Position numbers and translations under genes: made by a program. The notes beneath the pieces are model-generated. The model was not told the origin of the DNA. It did no database searches and saw only the letters and a program-made list of their open reading frames with translations. From assembly GCF_901709675.1 (NCBI RefSeq), contig NC_051105.1, positions 4,393,104-4,457,103 on the forward strand: a DNA stretch of 64,000 nt. Direction: 5' to 3'. Positions 11,694 to 22,824 of the stretch are shown in pieces. Each line of letters starts with the position of its first letter. Positions within the stretch are counted from its first letter, which is position 1. The DNA is from Syngnathus acus (Eukaryota > Chordata > Actinopteri > Syngnathiformes > Syngnathidae).

Positions 11694-14600
11694 ATGAATC
11701 TTGACAGACTTCGAAAGCGAGTGCGGCAGTACATCGACCAGGTAACGTGGATGCTATGTGGAGTGTATCCAGCCTAGCTAGTGTTATCCTGCATTCAACC
11801 TACTGATCACGGCAAAGAAACTGTAGATATGGTACTTATTCAAGCAGCATAACATTGTGCATTGTGAGTAATTCCTGGGATGTGTGTAATTTCAGCAACA
11901 GTACCAAAGCGCGCTGTTTTGGGCAGACAAGATAGCAACTCTTTCTCATGGTAAGTTGTTGTCTTTACTAGCCGGTGTCATCAAGTATCAAGATGTCATT
12001 TTACGTAGTAAGAGCTAAATATTGTAGCGACGCACAACATTTAGGCATTGGTGATTTTGCCGTGAATGGTTCTGATTGGTCAATCGCTGGAGCGAAGAAT
12101 TCTGGGCCTGCCGCGAACTGGCTATTTTGCCGCGATTACTCATTTATTAATGATTGAATCGGCTTAAATGTTTGTTTATCCTATGACATAATTTGATCTA
12201 AACAATGACTGACCCACTTTACTCTCTTTCTCGTTTTGCGCGCTATAGAAGATCCCCAGGACATCTACTGGCTTGCTCAGTGCCTTTTCTTGACATCGCA
12301 ATATCACAGAGCCTCGCATGCACTCCGCTCGAGGAAACTTGACAAGGTATGTCCAGCCTAATTGTACAGAATGTTTGGCCTGCCAAGTTTATGCCGTAGA
12401 ATGAAGTCTGTGATGAATGCATTGCTAAACATGTTGTTTTTCAAATGAGATACGCCACTATTCACTTGTATTGTGACATTTGCCCATCCTTACACAGATG
12501 TACGGAGCTTGTCAGTATCTTGCTGCACGATGCCATGTAAGTGACTTTGATATATGGTGGAATTTCTAGAGCCGACCACAATACTTACAATTGTGCTGAA
12601 TTGACTGAGTTAAAGTGATACTGATCAAAAGTTTTAATGAAGTGATGAATGGGTGACTGTCTGTTTCTTCTAGTATGCCGCCAAGGAGTTCGAGCAGGCT
12701 TTAGATATTTTATCAGAGGAGGTAGGCTTTAAGAAGCTGCTGGACAGGAGTGTGAAGGAGGAGGTCGGGACACCAGAGGCAAACAATTGGGACATGTCGC
12801 CTGCCTCCGTAAGTCGTACGATGCACCACATTCGCTACATTCAACGCCTTGCTTCATTCTTGCCCCCCTCCGCCCGGTCCTCCCAAATAGTCAAATCCAT
12901 TATGTCTCCATTGTGTGTTCATTGCGAAATAGAAATTGTGATGTCGAACACCCACTTGTGCACATTCTACAGTGGACTGAGATTAGTGTTCATATTTCAG
13001 ATCAGCAGCTCCATCTGCCTCCTGCGCGGCAAGATCTACGATGCCATGGACAACCGGCCATTGGCCACCTCCAGCTACAAAGAGGCCTTGAAACTGGACG
13101 TGTACTGCTTCGAAGCCTTTGAGCTTCTCACATCGCACCACATGCTGACAGCTCAGGAAGGTAAGAGAGGCATGGAAATGCAGTTGGAAATGGTTGTAAT
13201 TCTATCTCCTGTTCCGTGTTCAACAGAGAAAGACTTCCTACACTCGCTCCCGCTGAGTCAGCAGTGCACAGAGGAAGAAGAGGAGCTGCTTCATTTCCTA
13301 TTTGAGAATAAGTTAAAGAAGGTACTTACATTGGACCCCATTACGCGTGCGGGATAGACTGGACCGGGCCGTGATTCGCAAAAATGCACGTATAATTGAT
13401 GCTCATTGAAATGCATGTTAGTATGTTGTTGGCATTATCGCAGAACATGTACTTATGTCCAGAACTTAGGCTAAATAACTTTTTTTTTTATGCAGTTCTT
13501 AAAGAAGTCTGTGTCTCGACTTGTCTTTGCTGCGACAGTACAACAAACCCAGTGACCTGGTGGTGCCTGCCATGGTCAACAATCTGCAGGACAACTTGGA
13601 TGTGGTGGTGTCACTGGCCGAGAGGCATTATTACAACTGTGACTTCAAGATGTGCTACAAGCTCACCTCCACGTTAGTCGACTTGCGCTCAGATTGTTCA
13701 CGGTGGTTAAAGTGCCCTTAGCTCACTGTCTTTGCTTTTGTGTCTTTTAGGGTGATGGTCAAAGACCCCTTCCATGCTAACTGCTTACCTGTGCACATAG
13801 GAACACTAGTAGAGCTGGGAAAAGCAAATGGTAAACTGTTTTTTACATCAGCAACATAACTTCCAAATTAAACCCCCCAATCGGTCACTCACTTTGGGTG
13901 AGAGGCTAGGGGACACCCTGGACTGGTCACCAGCTAAGTGCAAACCCTAAATTAATTTGACCGAGCATATACAAACATAAATACACTCATTGTGCAATAT
14001 TAGTCATTCCAGCAATGAAGTCATACATCTCTTGTGTTTTCGTGTTTCTGTCTCTGTGTGTATATTTCCCCACAGAGTTATTTTATCTATCGCACAAACT
14101 TGTGGACTTGTATCCCAACAATCCAGTAAGTGTCACTTCTCTCCTCCCATTTTGATTTTCAATATTGAGCTAATAAAAACACATTTCCAGGTATCCTGGT
14201 TTGCCGTCGGCTGCTACTATCTCATGGTGGGCCATAAAAACGAAAATGCCCGTCGCTACCTCAGGTACTTGCCAGTGTGCAAGAACAAGGATGTTAGGGT
14301 AAGGTCACAGGTGTTAGCCCAAGCTAATATTTGACTTTTGCCTTAGCAAAGCCACCACTCTGGAGAGGACGTATGGTCCGGCGTGGATCGCCTATGGTCA
14401 TTCCTTTGCCATGGAGAGTGAGCACGACCAGGCCATGGCGGCCTACTTTACAGCCGCACAGCTGATGAAAGGGTATGCCCCATAACTTATGAAGATAGGA
14501 TTTTCTCTGCTTTTCCTAAACCCAGTGCCCTTGACTAAATAGAAGCAGCGCCCTGAATTGCACGTGGTGCCTTCTGGGCGGCTCCTTATGACTGCCATCT

Positions 14601-16761
14601 CTGTCTTGCTGTTGACATTTTAGCACCTCCTGCATATCAGACATGTCATCTGTAAAGCTGACATTTACTCTGGGGTAGAAAATGGCAAATGATGGAAAAT
14701 TTGAAAAGAAAAAAAGAAAGTGATCCATCAAGGTTGTAACAAACTATGGAAAGTGCTTGTGGGTGGGTGTGAATAGTTTTCAGATGGACTTAATGATACT
14801 TTATCATTTCAAATTTGCAGATTGTGGAAAATGTATCAAAAATATGTATAATATTGTCTGATATTATTGTCACAATCCATTCATAAAAGAAATGTCCCCA
14901 CTCCACCAAATTACCGCCCGCTACTCTCTTCAGTCGAGTAAATAAAGGCACCTGACTACTATACTCTATCCAGGTTGAATCAAATATTTAATTTTTATTA
15001 TAAACGCATCGATTGGAAATTGTTTTGTAATCTCACTATTTATGATCAGTCTGTATCTTTTATGTCAATTCACAAAAGTGTAGTTGTGGCACCTGTTGCT
15101 TTTGTCATGCACTGTGACTCAATAGCCTATAAATTTGAGTCAGTCACAAGTTGTCTGTATTTTTGTCAATAACCTTTTGATAAGTCTTAAAAAGGTTTTC
15201 TGACCACATCTTTCGTTCCGGTCCAGGTGTCATTTGCCAATGCTGTACATCGGTCTGGAGTACGGCCTGACGAACAACTCAAAGCTGGCCGAGCGCTTCT
15301 TCAGCCAAGCGTTGAGCATTGCTCCAGAGGACCCCTTTGTCATTCACGAGGTGGCCGTGGTTGCTTTTCAGAATGGAGAGTGAGTCTCACACACACACAC
15401 ACACACACAGACACAGGGTTAAGTCTTGGGGGCAAATTGTGTAAAACATTTTCCATGTCTTTTTTTTTTTCTCAGATGGAAGATGGCTGAGAAGTATTTT
15501 CTGGATGCCATGGAGAAGATCAAAGCCATTGGGAACGAGGTAGCCATCTCTCTTAACAATTTAGAATAAACGACATTACCATTATTTTGTATTTGAACTT
15601 TTATTTTTATATTATTTGAATACTTACTGTTTGTTTTATCCTGTTATTTTATTATTTCAGTAAGAAAAAAATCAATTTAAATGTAATTACATTATTTCAT
15701 TTAAAAGTATTTTCTTGCATGAATGATTATTACTGTTATATTTATTTATATTCTAATGTTACGCACGTTTTGACTTAAGGTGACTGTAGACAAGTGGGAG
15801 CCTTTACTAAACAACCTGGGTCACGTGTGTCGCAAACTCAAGTAGGTAACATGATATTATTCATGGTAAATTTGCACTTGAATATCGGTATAATAAACAA
15901 TGGGTATGCATTTGCAGGAAGTACGATCAGGCCCTGGAGTACCACCGTCAGGCGCTGGTGCTGATCCCTCAGCATGCCTCCACATACGCCGCCATAGGAT
16001 ACGTGCACAGCCTCATGGGCGACTTTGAGAGTGCTATCGACTACTTCCATACGGTAATACTTTTTCAAATCTAATAAGATCAGCGGCCACTACATTCGGT
16101 ACAATTTATTAGTCAGGGCAACTGTTTTGAAATAAAACATTCTCTCGCTCTCTCTTTCGCTCTTATAGTTTTTCTTGGACGGATTGGGCTTTAAAGCATC
16201 GAAGGTTTATTATTTATTTTTTTTCCCGGTCTAGGCGCTTGGACTCAAACGAGATGACACGTTTTCCGTGACAATGCTTGGCCACTGCATTGACATGTAC
16301 ATTGGTGAAACGGATGCCTACGAAGGTATATTGCACTTGTTTTTAATCTAGCTTGTTTAAAAATAAATTCCCGTAAGACAATTAGAAATACTGCATGTAC
16401 AGTGTATTGAGTTTTTAAAGTAATATTTTATAATAATTTAAATACGGTATTGTTTGAAGTGTTCTTTTCTATCATTGACATCCTTTTCCAAATTTGTGCC
16501 CGTGAAGTTACCGACAATCGGCGACAAGGTGAAGAAAGCGCCAATACGCAAACGCTGATGAAGGCAATCAACGCGACAGAGCTCACCGAACCGCTGGCCT
16601 CCCCGCGGCTGGAGGACGCCAACGCTATGACGGTGGAGACGCCGTTGTCTCACCAGGACAAGATGGTGCTTGACGTACCTCTACGTCTGTCCCTGACGCT
16701 GGAGTGCGACATGTACGAAAGCGACGTCATGTTGGATACCCTGTCGGACACCAGCACGTGA
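11694..16761 (+). CDS. cdc16: CDC16 / APC6, anaphase-promoting complex TPR subunit (18 exons)
   Basis: CDC16 is a scaffold subunit of the anaphase-promoting complex (APC/C), the nuclear and cytosolic E3 ubiquitin ligase that targets cyclin B and securin; it homodimerises and stacks with other TPR subunits. Exons with consensus splice sites: 11694-11741, 11896-11950, 12249-12346, 12498-12536, 12674-12808, 13001-13160, 13227-13321, 13539-13672, 13751-13830, 14076-14125, 14191-14264, 14347-14472, 15227-15379, 15476-15539, 15780-15841, 15918-16053, 16235-16325, 16508-16761. All phases agree, giving 617 codons (human 620). The start MNLDRLRKRVRQYIDQ matches the family N-terminus. TPR helices are recognisable, e.g. 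AERHYYNCDFKMCYKLTS, SWFAVGCYYLMVGHKNE, YGHSFAMESEHDQAMAAYF, NNLGHVCRKLKKYDQALEYH and GYVHSLMGDFESAIDYFHT. The last exon is diverged and acidic; its acceptor (gaag) is the least certain junction. Confidence 0.95.
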
Positions 16762-17045
16762 TTTTGATGCAATGGGTTGTCATGGAGACACAACCCAGAG
16801 TGGAAGGTTCTGGAAGGCAATCCAGAGGCGTGTGCCTTTCAGGATCTATCACAAGACACCTGGACTTTGACGTCAAGTCTCTGGGAAGAAGCCTAGTTGT
16901 TTGGAGCCAACAACTCCAACAACCTCAGAACTTAAGACTCGTCACTTTTTTAATGCTTCTCGTCTGTGGATTTTTCACCATGATGTAGAACTTAGACGAA
17001 AATAAACGTAGACAAAGTTGCAAAAAAGTCTATTCAATAAATCAT
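16762..17045 (+). terminator. CDC16 3' UTR with polyadenylation signals
   Basis: After the TGA at 16759-16761 there is a 3' UTR with AATAAA at 17001-17006 and a second AATAAA at about 17035. Either would end the CDC16 transcript about 700 bp before the UPF3A start. Confidence 0.65.
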
Positions 17046-17639
17046 GAATTTTAGCACATAAGTGTGAAGATTTTAGTACATAAGCATGTGCGTGTGTGTG
17101 TGAGAGAGAAGAAGACATATTTGGCTGATAGTGGAAAAAGGTTCAGTGGGAAATCAGACCACTGTTCTTTCTTACAGTCATGTCATTTGCATTACATTTC
17201 ATTTTGATCTGTAATATGTCCTTTTGTTTCATTAATAATGATCAAATGTTTGTCAGTGTTGGCTTTTAGTAATAAAGTACATCACGCCATCTTGTAAAAA
17301 CCAGAATTCTAGAAAGTCTTACTTCCATGGACAAAAAGTTCTTGTGGCCCATTATTCTTTTTGTATGCATTCCTCCTCAGAGAAATAACAGCCTTAACAT
17401 CCTCCCCCCAAAAAGCTTTATTTAGCTGTTTAACTAACAGCAACAACGAGCAATTACTATCAACAACTTGGTCACTATATAGGCATTATAGGGCGTATTA
17501 TATTATTGAAACTGTTATTTTGATTCTTTTTACATGTGTTTCTGGATAAGAGCCTTTAAGATGCTTAACAAAGACAAAAAAAACAAAAACTTTTTCCTTC
17601 ATGACGACTTGCTTAATACGAATTAAAACGGCCTTGTTG
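17046..17639. other. Intergenic spacer CDC16-UPF3A
   Basis: About 600 bp of AT-rich sequence with a short GTGTGTG run near 17090. I see no gene, RNA or clear repeat family. Confidence 0.55.
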
Positions 17640-17733
17640 CTCGCGACCCATCCTCTCGCGATATGTGCATGTCCTCTCGCGAGCGCCCTGCCAGCTCACG
17701 CAGAGTCCTGTCCGCGCACGGAGATGGAGCGAG
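17640..17733 (+). promoter_or_regulatory. UPF3A promoter with paired TCTCGCGA motifs
   Basis: Two copies of the TCTCGCGA element lie about 20 bp apart (17654-17661 and 17675-17682), the second extending to TCTCGCGAG. This palindromic motif is known from strong TATA-less promoters of ubiquitously expressed vertebrate genes. The segment is CpG-rich in an AT-rich flank and lies just before the UPF3A ATG at 17734. An in-frame upstream ATG at 17665 exists, but the family start is MRSEKE. Confidence 0.6.
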
Positions 17734-20700
17734 ATGAGGTCTGAAAAGGAGCAAATGACGGAGACTCAGGACAAGGGCGTCGTGGAAATAAAGTTGAGGG
17801 ACAACTCGGGAGACCAGGACAACATTCCCAGGCAGAAAGAAGAGAAAAAGGAGGTTTTTACGAAGGTACGATGGCGAGCAGCCTTCTGTGATATTATTGA
17901 CGATGTAGGGCAACATGGCGGACGGCGTTTCAGCACCATGGACAGAGACACACCAAAACGTTTGTTTCCTCCAAATACGTAATTCCATGTAACTTATTGT
18001 TTGACATTTTGAATTAATGGGCTCATCTCCATTATGAAATTAATAGTTACTCGCCTCTTTACCCTGTTAAGACACTGTTTACCTTATTATAGCACTATAT
18101 AACATGCACATGTGGTTATAGGTCCAAATACTGTGCTACAATGGCAATACGTTATGGATTGCACACTACAGCAGCAAAAAAATAAAAACTTTATTCAATA
18201 TGAGGAATAGTAGGGGCGTGACAACAAAATTTAAATCCTTTTATTCCCCTCTGAAAGACCAATGCCACTAGAACGAGATGAAACAAAACAGTGTTTCAAT
18301 ATTGCCAATATATTAAGAAATAGGGACGTTATGACATCCGAATGTATATAATATATTTTGATAAAAATATATAAATTCATTAATTTTCTTAAAATGAGTA
18401 GCTGTTATGTGTTTCATTGATGGACAGGTGGTCATTCGAAGGCTCCCACCTCACCTGACCAAGGAGCAGTTAGAAGAACAACTCAGCCCGCTTCCTTCGT
18501 TTGATTACTTTGAGTTCTTCCCTGCTGATCAAAGGTATCAATACATAACACTTACATATACAGTAAATACAGTATATCATTACGCATTACATTCATGACC
18601 TCCTTTCTGTCCATAGTCTGTACCCACATTTGTTCTCTAGAGCCTACATCAACTTCAAAAACCAGGATGATATCCTTTTGTTCAGAGATAGATTCGATGG
18701 CTACGTCTTCATTGACAACAAAGGTGAATGTTATTTTCTTTCTTCAATATCGCTCTGTGTTTTCTTATTGAAGCACTGGACAAAATGGTGGAGAGGATCC
18801 AAGTATTTCATTGCTTGATGCTTACAAACATTGCTAATGGCCAGCAGAAGCCTCCCTGAGCCCTCTCTGTTAATTTTCTGTCAGGTATTTTGAAAGAGTG
18901 AGCTAGTATGTCAGATATAATAGGAATGTGAAAATGAACTTATGACAATTATTTATTCAAGTAGTTGGGCATCCGTAAAAGACTGCAGGCTAGCCACAGT
19001 TTGTGAAAATATGATTTTCAATACACTGATGATAGTTTTGACAGAATCTTTGATTTTCAAACAGGTCAGGAGTTCCCTGCTGTGGTAGAGTTTGCCCCCT
19101 TCCAGAAAGTCTCCAAAAAGAAGCTAAAAAAGAAAGATGCTAAATCTGGAAGTATCGAGGAAGGTAATGTAAGCAATACGGCATCCCACAATCAGATGTT
19201 AAAACAAAGCAAACAAAATTGCTTGATTCAACACCACACTCTTGTACTTTGTTAGTGTCATTACTTTATTGTCACATCCTCCCTTAGATCCGGAATACAA
19301 ACGCTTCTTGGAGAACTACTCATGCGATGAGGAGAAGTCGATGGCCAACCCTGAGACCCTTCTGGGGGAAATTGAGGCTAAAACCAAAGAGCTTATAGGT
19401 AAGCTTTGGAGTTACTTTCACCATTTAGTGTCACAAATGGGCTCATGCAAGTGAGATTTTTTTTTTTTAAATACCACCACAAGTAAGGGCATGCGGTCAA
19501 GGTAGGCAGGTGAGGCTGTCCCTTCCACTGCCTATGAAGAGTCAAAAGAAAAAATAATGTCTATATATGTGAAATAATGTTTTATTTTCAATCTATTGTC
19601 TCTTGTCTATTTTTAGCCAAAAGGACAACACCCCTGTTGGAGTACATCAGAAACAAGAAAATGGAAAAACAGGTACGGCAACAAAAAACAATAATTTTAC
19701 CGAAAAGAGAAAAACAAAGCACTCGCGTCCTTACAGCGAATACGAGAGGAAAAGCGTGAGGAGCGACGGCGGCGAGAGTTTGAGAAGAAGCGACAGCGAG
19801 AGGAGGAGAAACGAAAGCGACGTGAAGAGGAGCGGCGCAAACGGAAAGAAACTGAGAAGCAGAAGAAACTCACAGACAAAGACATCAAAATTAAGGTAAT
19901 AACGCGCCCTTATTGCACGTGTATCTCCTGACCTGAAGCGATACTTTGTGAATGAACATTCACCAGCTGCTGAAGAAAAGCGACAGGGACGATGACATGG
20001 ACTCAGACAACGTAAAAGACAAAAGTGAAGTCGGGGAAATGGAAAGGGAGAAATGGGAAAAGACGGCTGGACAGATGAAGTTAAAGGATTCCAAGGAAAA
20101 GTAAGAAATGTCATCCATCCATTTTTTTTGTACCTTTTCTCTTCATTTGGGTTGCCGGTGAGCTGGAGCCTATCTCATCTGACTTTGGGTGAGAGGCAGT
20201 GAGCATGCAAATCTCAAACATCCAAAAGCTGCCTTGTGCGAGACTTCACCAAACCTTGTTTTAACTTCTAGGTCAGTGAGCATCAAAACACAGAACTCCC
20301 GTCAAATTTGCAAAAATTACGGAAAAGATGAATTTGTGAATGCCAAACCAAGACATGGCGGGTCTTCCCTGTAATTTTTTGTACGGCTTTTTTGTGTGAT
20401 AGTGAGAAGAAACGCAACCGTATATGAGCTATAGAAAAGGAAATAATAGGTCTTTATTGCTCCCGGGGGGCTTTGTCCTCAGTGTACCTGCGCTTTTTTC
20501 CCCCCCTCAAGTCATCTGGGCATTAGCTTCAGCTCACTTAAGTCCTCAATGATGAAAAGTGTTTTATAAAATGTATGGTTCAGTATGTGCAGTATTTGCA
20601 ACTTCTTCACTAGAAGTCAGCCTGAAAGTGACAAGGAGGCAGCAAGCAGTGCCGAAGGCAGCGAGACAAGGAGCATCGCGGGAAAGATGACGACAGGAAG

Positions 20701-21434
20701 CGTCAGAGGCACCACTACGACTCGGACAAGTTCACGCGGCGCAAAGACGAGACCAAGTGGGGCAAGGGCTACTGCCAGGACCGCACCAAGAAGGAGGGCC
20801 ATCACCACACCTACTCCTTCTGCCCTGATAGCGGCGACCAGCAGATGAAGGAGGACAGGGACGAGCTGGCAAACAGAAAGGAGCGCCTCCGAAACAAGGT
20901 GAGCGAGAAGGTGAGCATGCGAGGGATTCATTGGATGATTTTTTCTTTTTCCTGCTCTGAACTTACGACAAATGGATAGACTTATTTGGATTGATCAACG
21001 GTCAACATCAAATCCTCCAGAGCTACTGTAAATACACACAATTAGCACCATTTTGTTTTGCTAGAAATGGAATTTGTGAGTGATTTGCCCTCAAAAAGTT
21101 AGCATCTAAACTTCATGTCGAAATGGGTCTCATCATTTTGGCAGTTAAGTTGATGTTAGCGGAAATGGGGTATTGGAAATTTTGGGATGAGGAAACTATC
21201 GAACCAAACCACTTGGTGGAAACATGACTATTTTGTCTGCAGGACCGCCCGGCCATGCAACTGTACCAGCCCGGCGCGCGAAATCGCAAGGGTGTCAACT
21301 CGGCTGGCAAAGGCTATGACTGCATGCCAGTAGGCCACTCGCCCGAAGGAGAGGTGGCGGGATGCTTCGAGGTGGTCGCCATGGCAGCGGTGCAGGACAA
21401 AGCATATGACAACAGCAATGATGAGCAATTGTAA
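17734..21434 (+). CDS. upf3a: UPF3A, nonsense-mediated decay factor (10 exons, exon 9 frame problem)
   Basis: UPF3A is a nuclear-shuttling RRM-like protein that binds UPF2 and, near its C-terminus, the exon junction complex; it modulates nonsense-mediated mRNA decay. Exons: 17734-17865, 18428-18534, 18617-18723, 19065-19163, 19288-19398, 19617-19672, 19737-19895, 19967-20100, 20614 or 20643-20898, 21243-21434. The start MRSEKE equals the mammalian start. The Smg4/UPF3 RRM-like domain begins VVIRRLPPHLTKEQLEEQL (about residue 45) and runs through SRAYINFKNQDDILLFRDRF and AVVEFAPFQKVSKKKLKKKD. A charged Arg/Glu/Lys helix (exon 7) follows. The C-terminal segment KDRPAMQLYQPGAR is the conserved exon-junction-complex binding region. 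Being next to CDC16, as in human 13q34, favours UPF3A over UPF3B. Exon 9 needs a weak internal acceptor (20643) or contains a frameshift; with 20643 the protein is about 450 residues (human 476). Confidence 0.92.
20113..20218 (-). repeat. Degenerate SINE 3' fragment in UPF3A intron 8
   Basis: The segment starts with tccatccatttt, the reverse complement of the SINE tail, and continues with degenerate versions of the SINE body (ccggtgagctggagcctatctc, tttgggtgagaggcag). It is an old minus-strand truncated copy. Confidence 0.5.
20272..20374 (+). other. Possible alternative terminal exon of UPF3A
   Basis: A good acceptor (ttttaacttctag) is followed by 103 nt that join exon 8 in the correct phase (AA plus G), encode 33 residues starting SVSIKTQNSRQ, and end with TAA. 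If used, it would replace the conserved C-terminal region with a short basic tail. No homologue is recognised and no nearby AATAAA is obvious, so this could be chance. Confidence 0.25.
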
Positions 21435-21605
21435 GAGAATAATAGGGTTTCAAACCAATCATCATATTTATCTTCTGACAGTGTACATAACATTAAATTA
21501 TTTTCGATACATTCCACTATGTTTGAATTGTATAAATGAATGGCACAAGGCTACACTTTTATTGTGGAATGAAAATCATATGGTGAACTGCACCCCCTCA
21601 CAGGT

Positions 21606-21619
21606 GTGCCACCTAGTGG
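21606..21619 (-). promoter_or_regulatory. CTCF-like motif
   Basis: The reverse complement reads CCACTAGGTGGCAC, which fits the vertebrate CTCF core consensus CCASYAGRKGGCRS at every position. It lies in the UPF3A 3' UTR, between UPF3A and ASMTL. Occupancy is inferred only. Confidence 0.5.
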
Positions 21620-21829
21620 CAAGGGTATGCTTGTATTAATCTTTACTGTGCTTGTGGGAATGTTTTAGCTTTCATCCGTGTCATCCAAAGCAAAGCATTA
21701 CGATTATCATTCAATGGACATTTCTATGAGAAACGTCCGAGAAAGTGAAGTATTTTTTATTCTGATGCAGAAAACTAATATGCTTTTAGGCAATCTTGTT
21801 TTACCCCCCACGTACTTTGCACATGAGAA

Positions 21830-21835
21830 AATAAA
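21830..21835 (+). terminator. UPF3A polyadenylation signal
   Basis: AATAAA about 400 bp after the UPF3A stop codon and before the CT repeat; the first canonical hexamer I find in the 3' flank. Confidence 0.5.
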
Positions 21836-21886
21836 TGTCGTGAGAGACTTTCTGATTTTCAGTCTGATTTGGAAACTGCAGCACGA

Positions 21887-21988
<102 letters not shown>

Positions 21989-22130
21989 CTCGCTCGTTCT
22001 CTTTAAATCTATTTAGCTATCAAACTAGTTATATATTGGATATATGTGGGTATATTCAACTTGATATTTTTATTGATGATTTAACCTGTCATTTTGGGAC
22101 TTGAGTTTTTGTGGGCCGTATCAAGCATCT

Positions 22131-22207
22131 CATTGGCCAATCCACTCGACGTGTGACGCCATCACGTAACCCTACGTTGTACACGGTCTAGTTCCGGTCT
22201 CGCAAAG
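22131..22207 (+). promoter_or_regulatory. ASMTL promoter / non-coding first exon
   Basis: A CCAAT-type cattggccaatcc and CRE-like tgacgccatcacgtaac precede a short GC-richer stretch ending in GCAAAG|GTAAGA, a strong donor at 22208. The coding exon carries an acceptor-like ttaag shortly before its ATG at 22825. Together these suggest a short 5' UTR exon spliced to the coding exon. No transcript evidence is available. Confidence 0.5.
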
Positions 22208-22824
22208 GTAAGAGAGATCTAACAAACAATACGAAATTCGTGTCTTTTCCTCACAAGCGGCAAAAAAAGCACATTTTAATTTTCTCTTCATGCTACTGGT
22301 CATATTGTCATTACGTGTGTGATAATTTAGTGACCGTATAATGTCAACAATATCAACCAAAATGAGTGAATTGTGACTTCTACGTTTGCTGCACAGTCCA
22401 AGTTTTCGGTAGAAGTAAAACCGTTTTTTCGCTTTTACGGACTTACGCATATACTTATGAACAGGGCAAATTCAAACATTTTTATTCAACACAGCTTGTA
22501 TACAGTAACATCAAATTATGTAATTCTAAATTGCTGTAATGTTATACAATGTCTTTGTTGTAGTAGCAAACCAGCATGAGTCTTAAATAAGACGACTATG
22601 TTTTTAAACCTGGAAAGGTCATTCACAGTTGCCTAAATCTCAGTAAAAACTGAAGTTTTAAATATATGACAATTTGAATGCGTGAAAAGTTCTAAACTGG
22701 TAAGTGAACTGCAAAATTTGCTGTCATGAAGTTGTTTCACGCTAGTTAAGGTTTGTTGCTCTTTGTCATGTCTTGTTCATTGCCTCCTTGTACTGTTAAG
22801 GCAGCTGTAAGTGGACCACCAACC

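Noticed and set aside
19731-20114. 127-codon minus-strand frame, Ser/Phe/Leu-rich
   Set aside because: It is the antisense of UPF3A exons 7-8, whose purine-rich codons give an open reverse strand.
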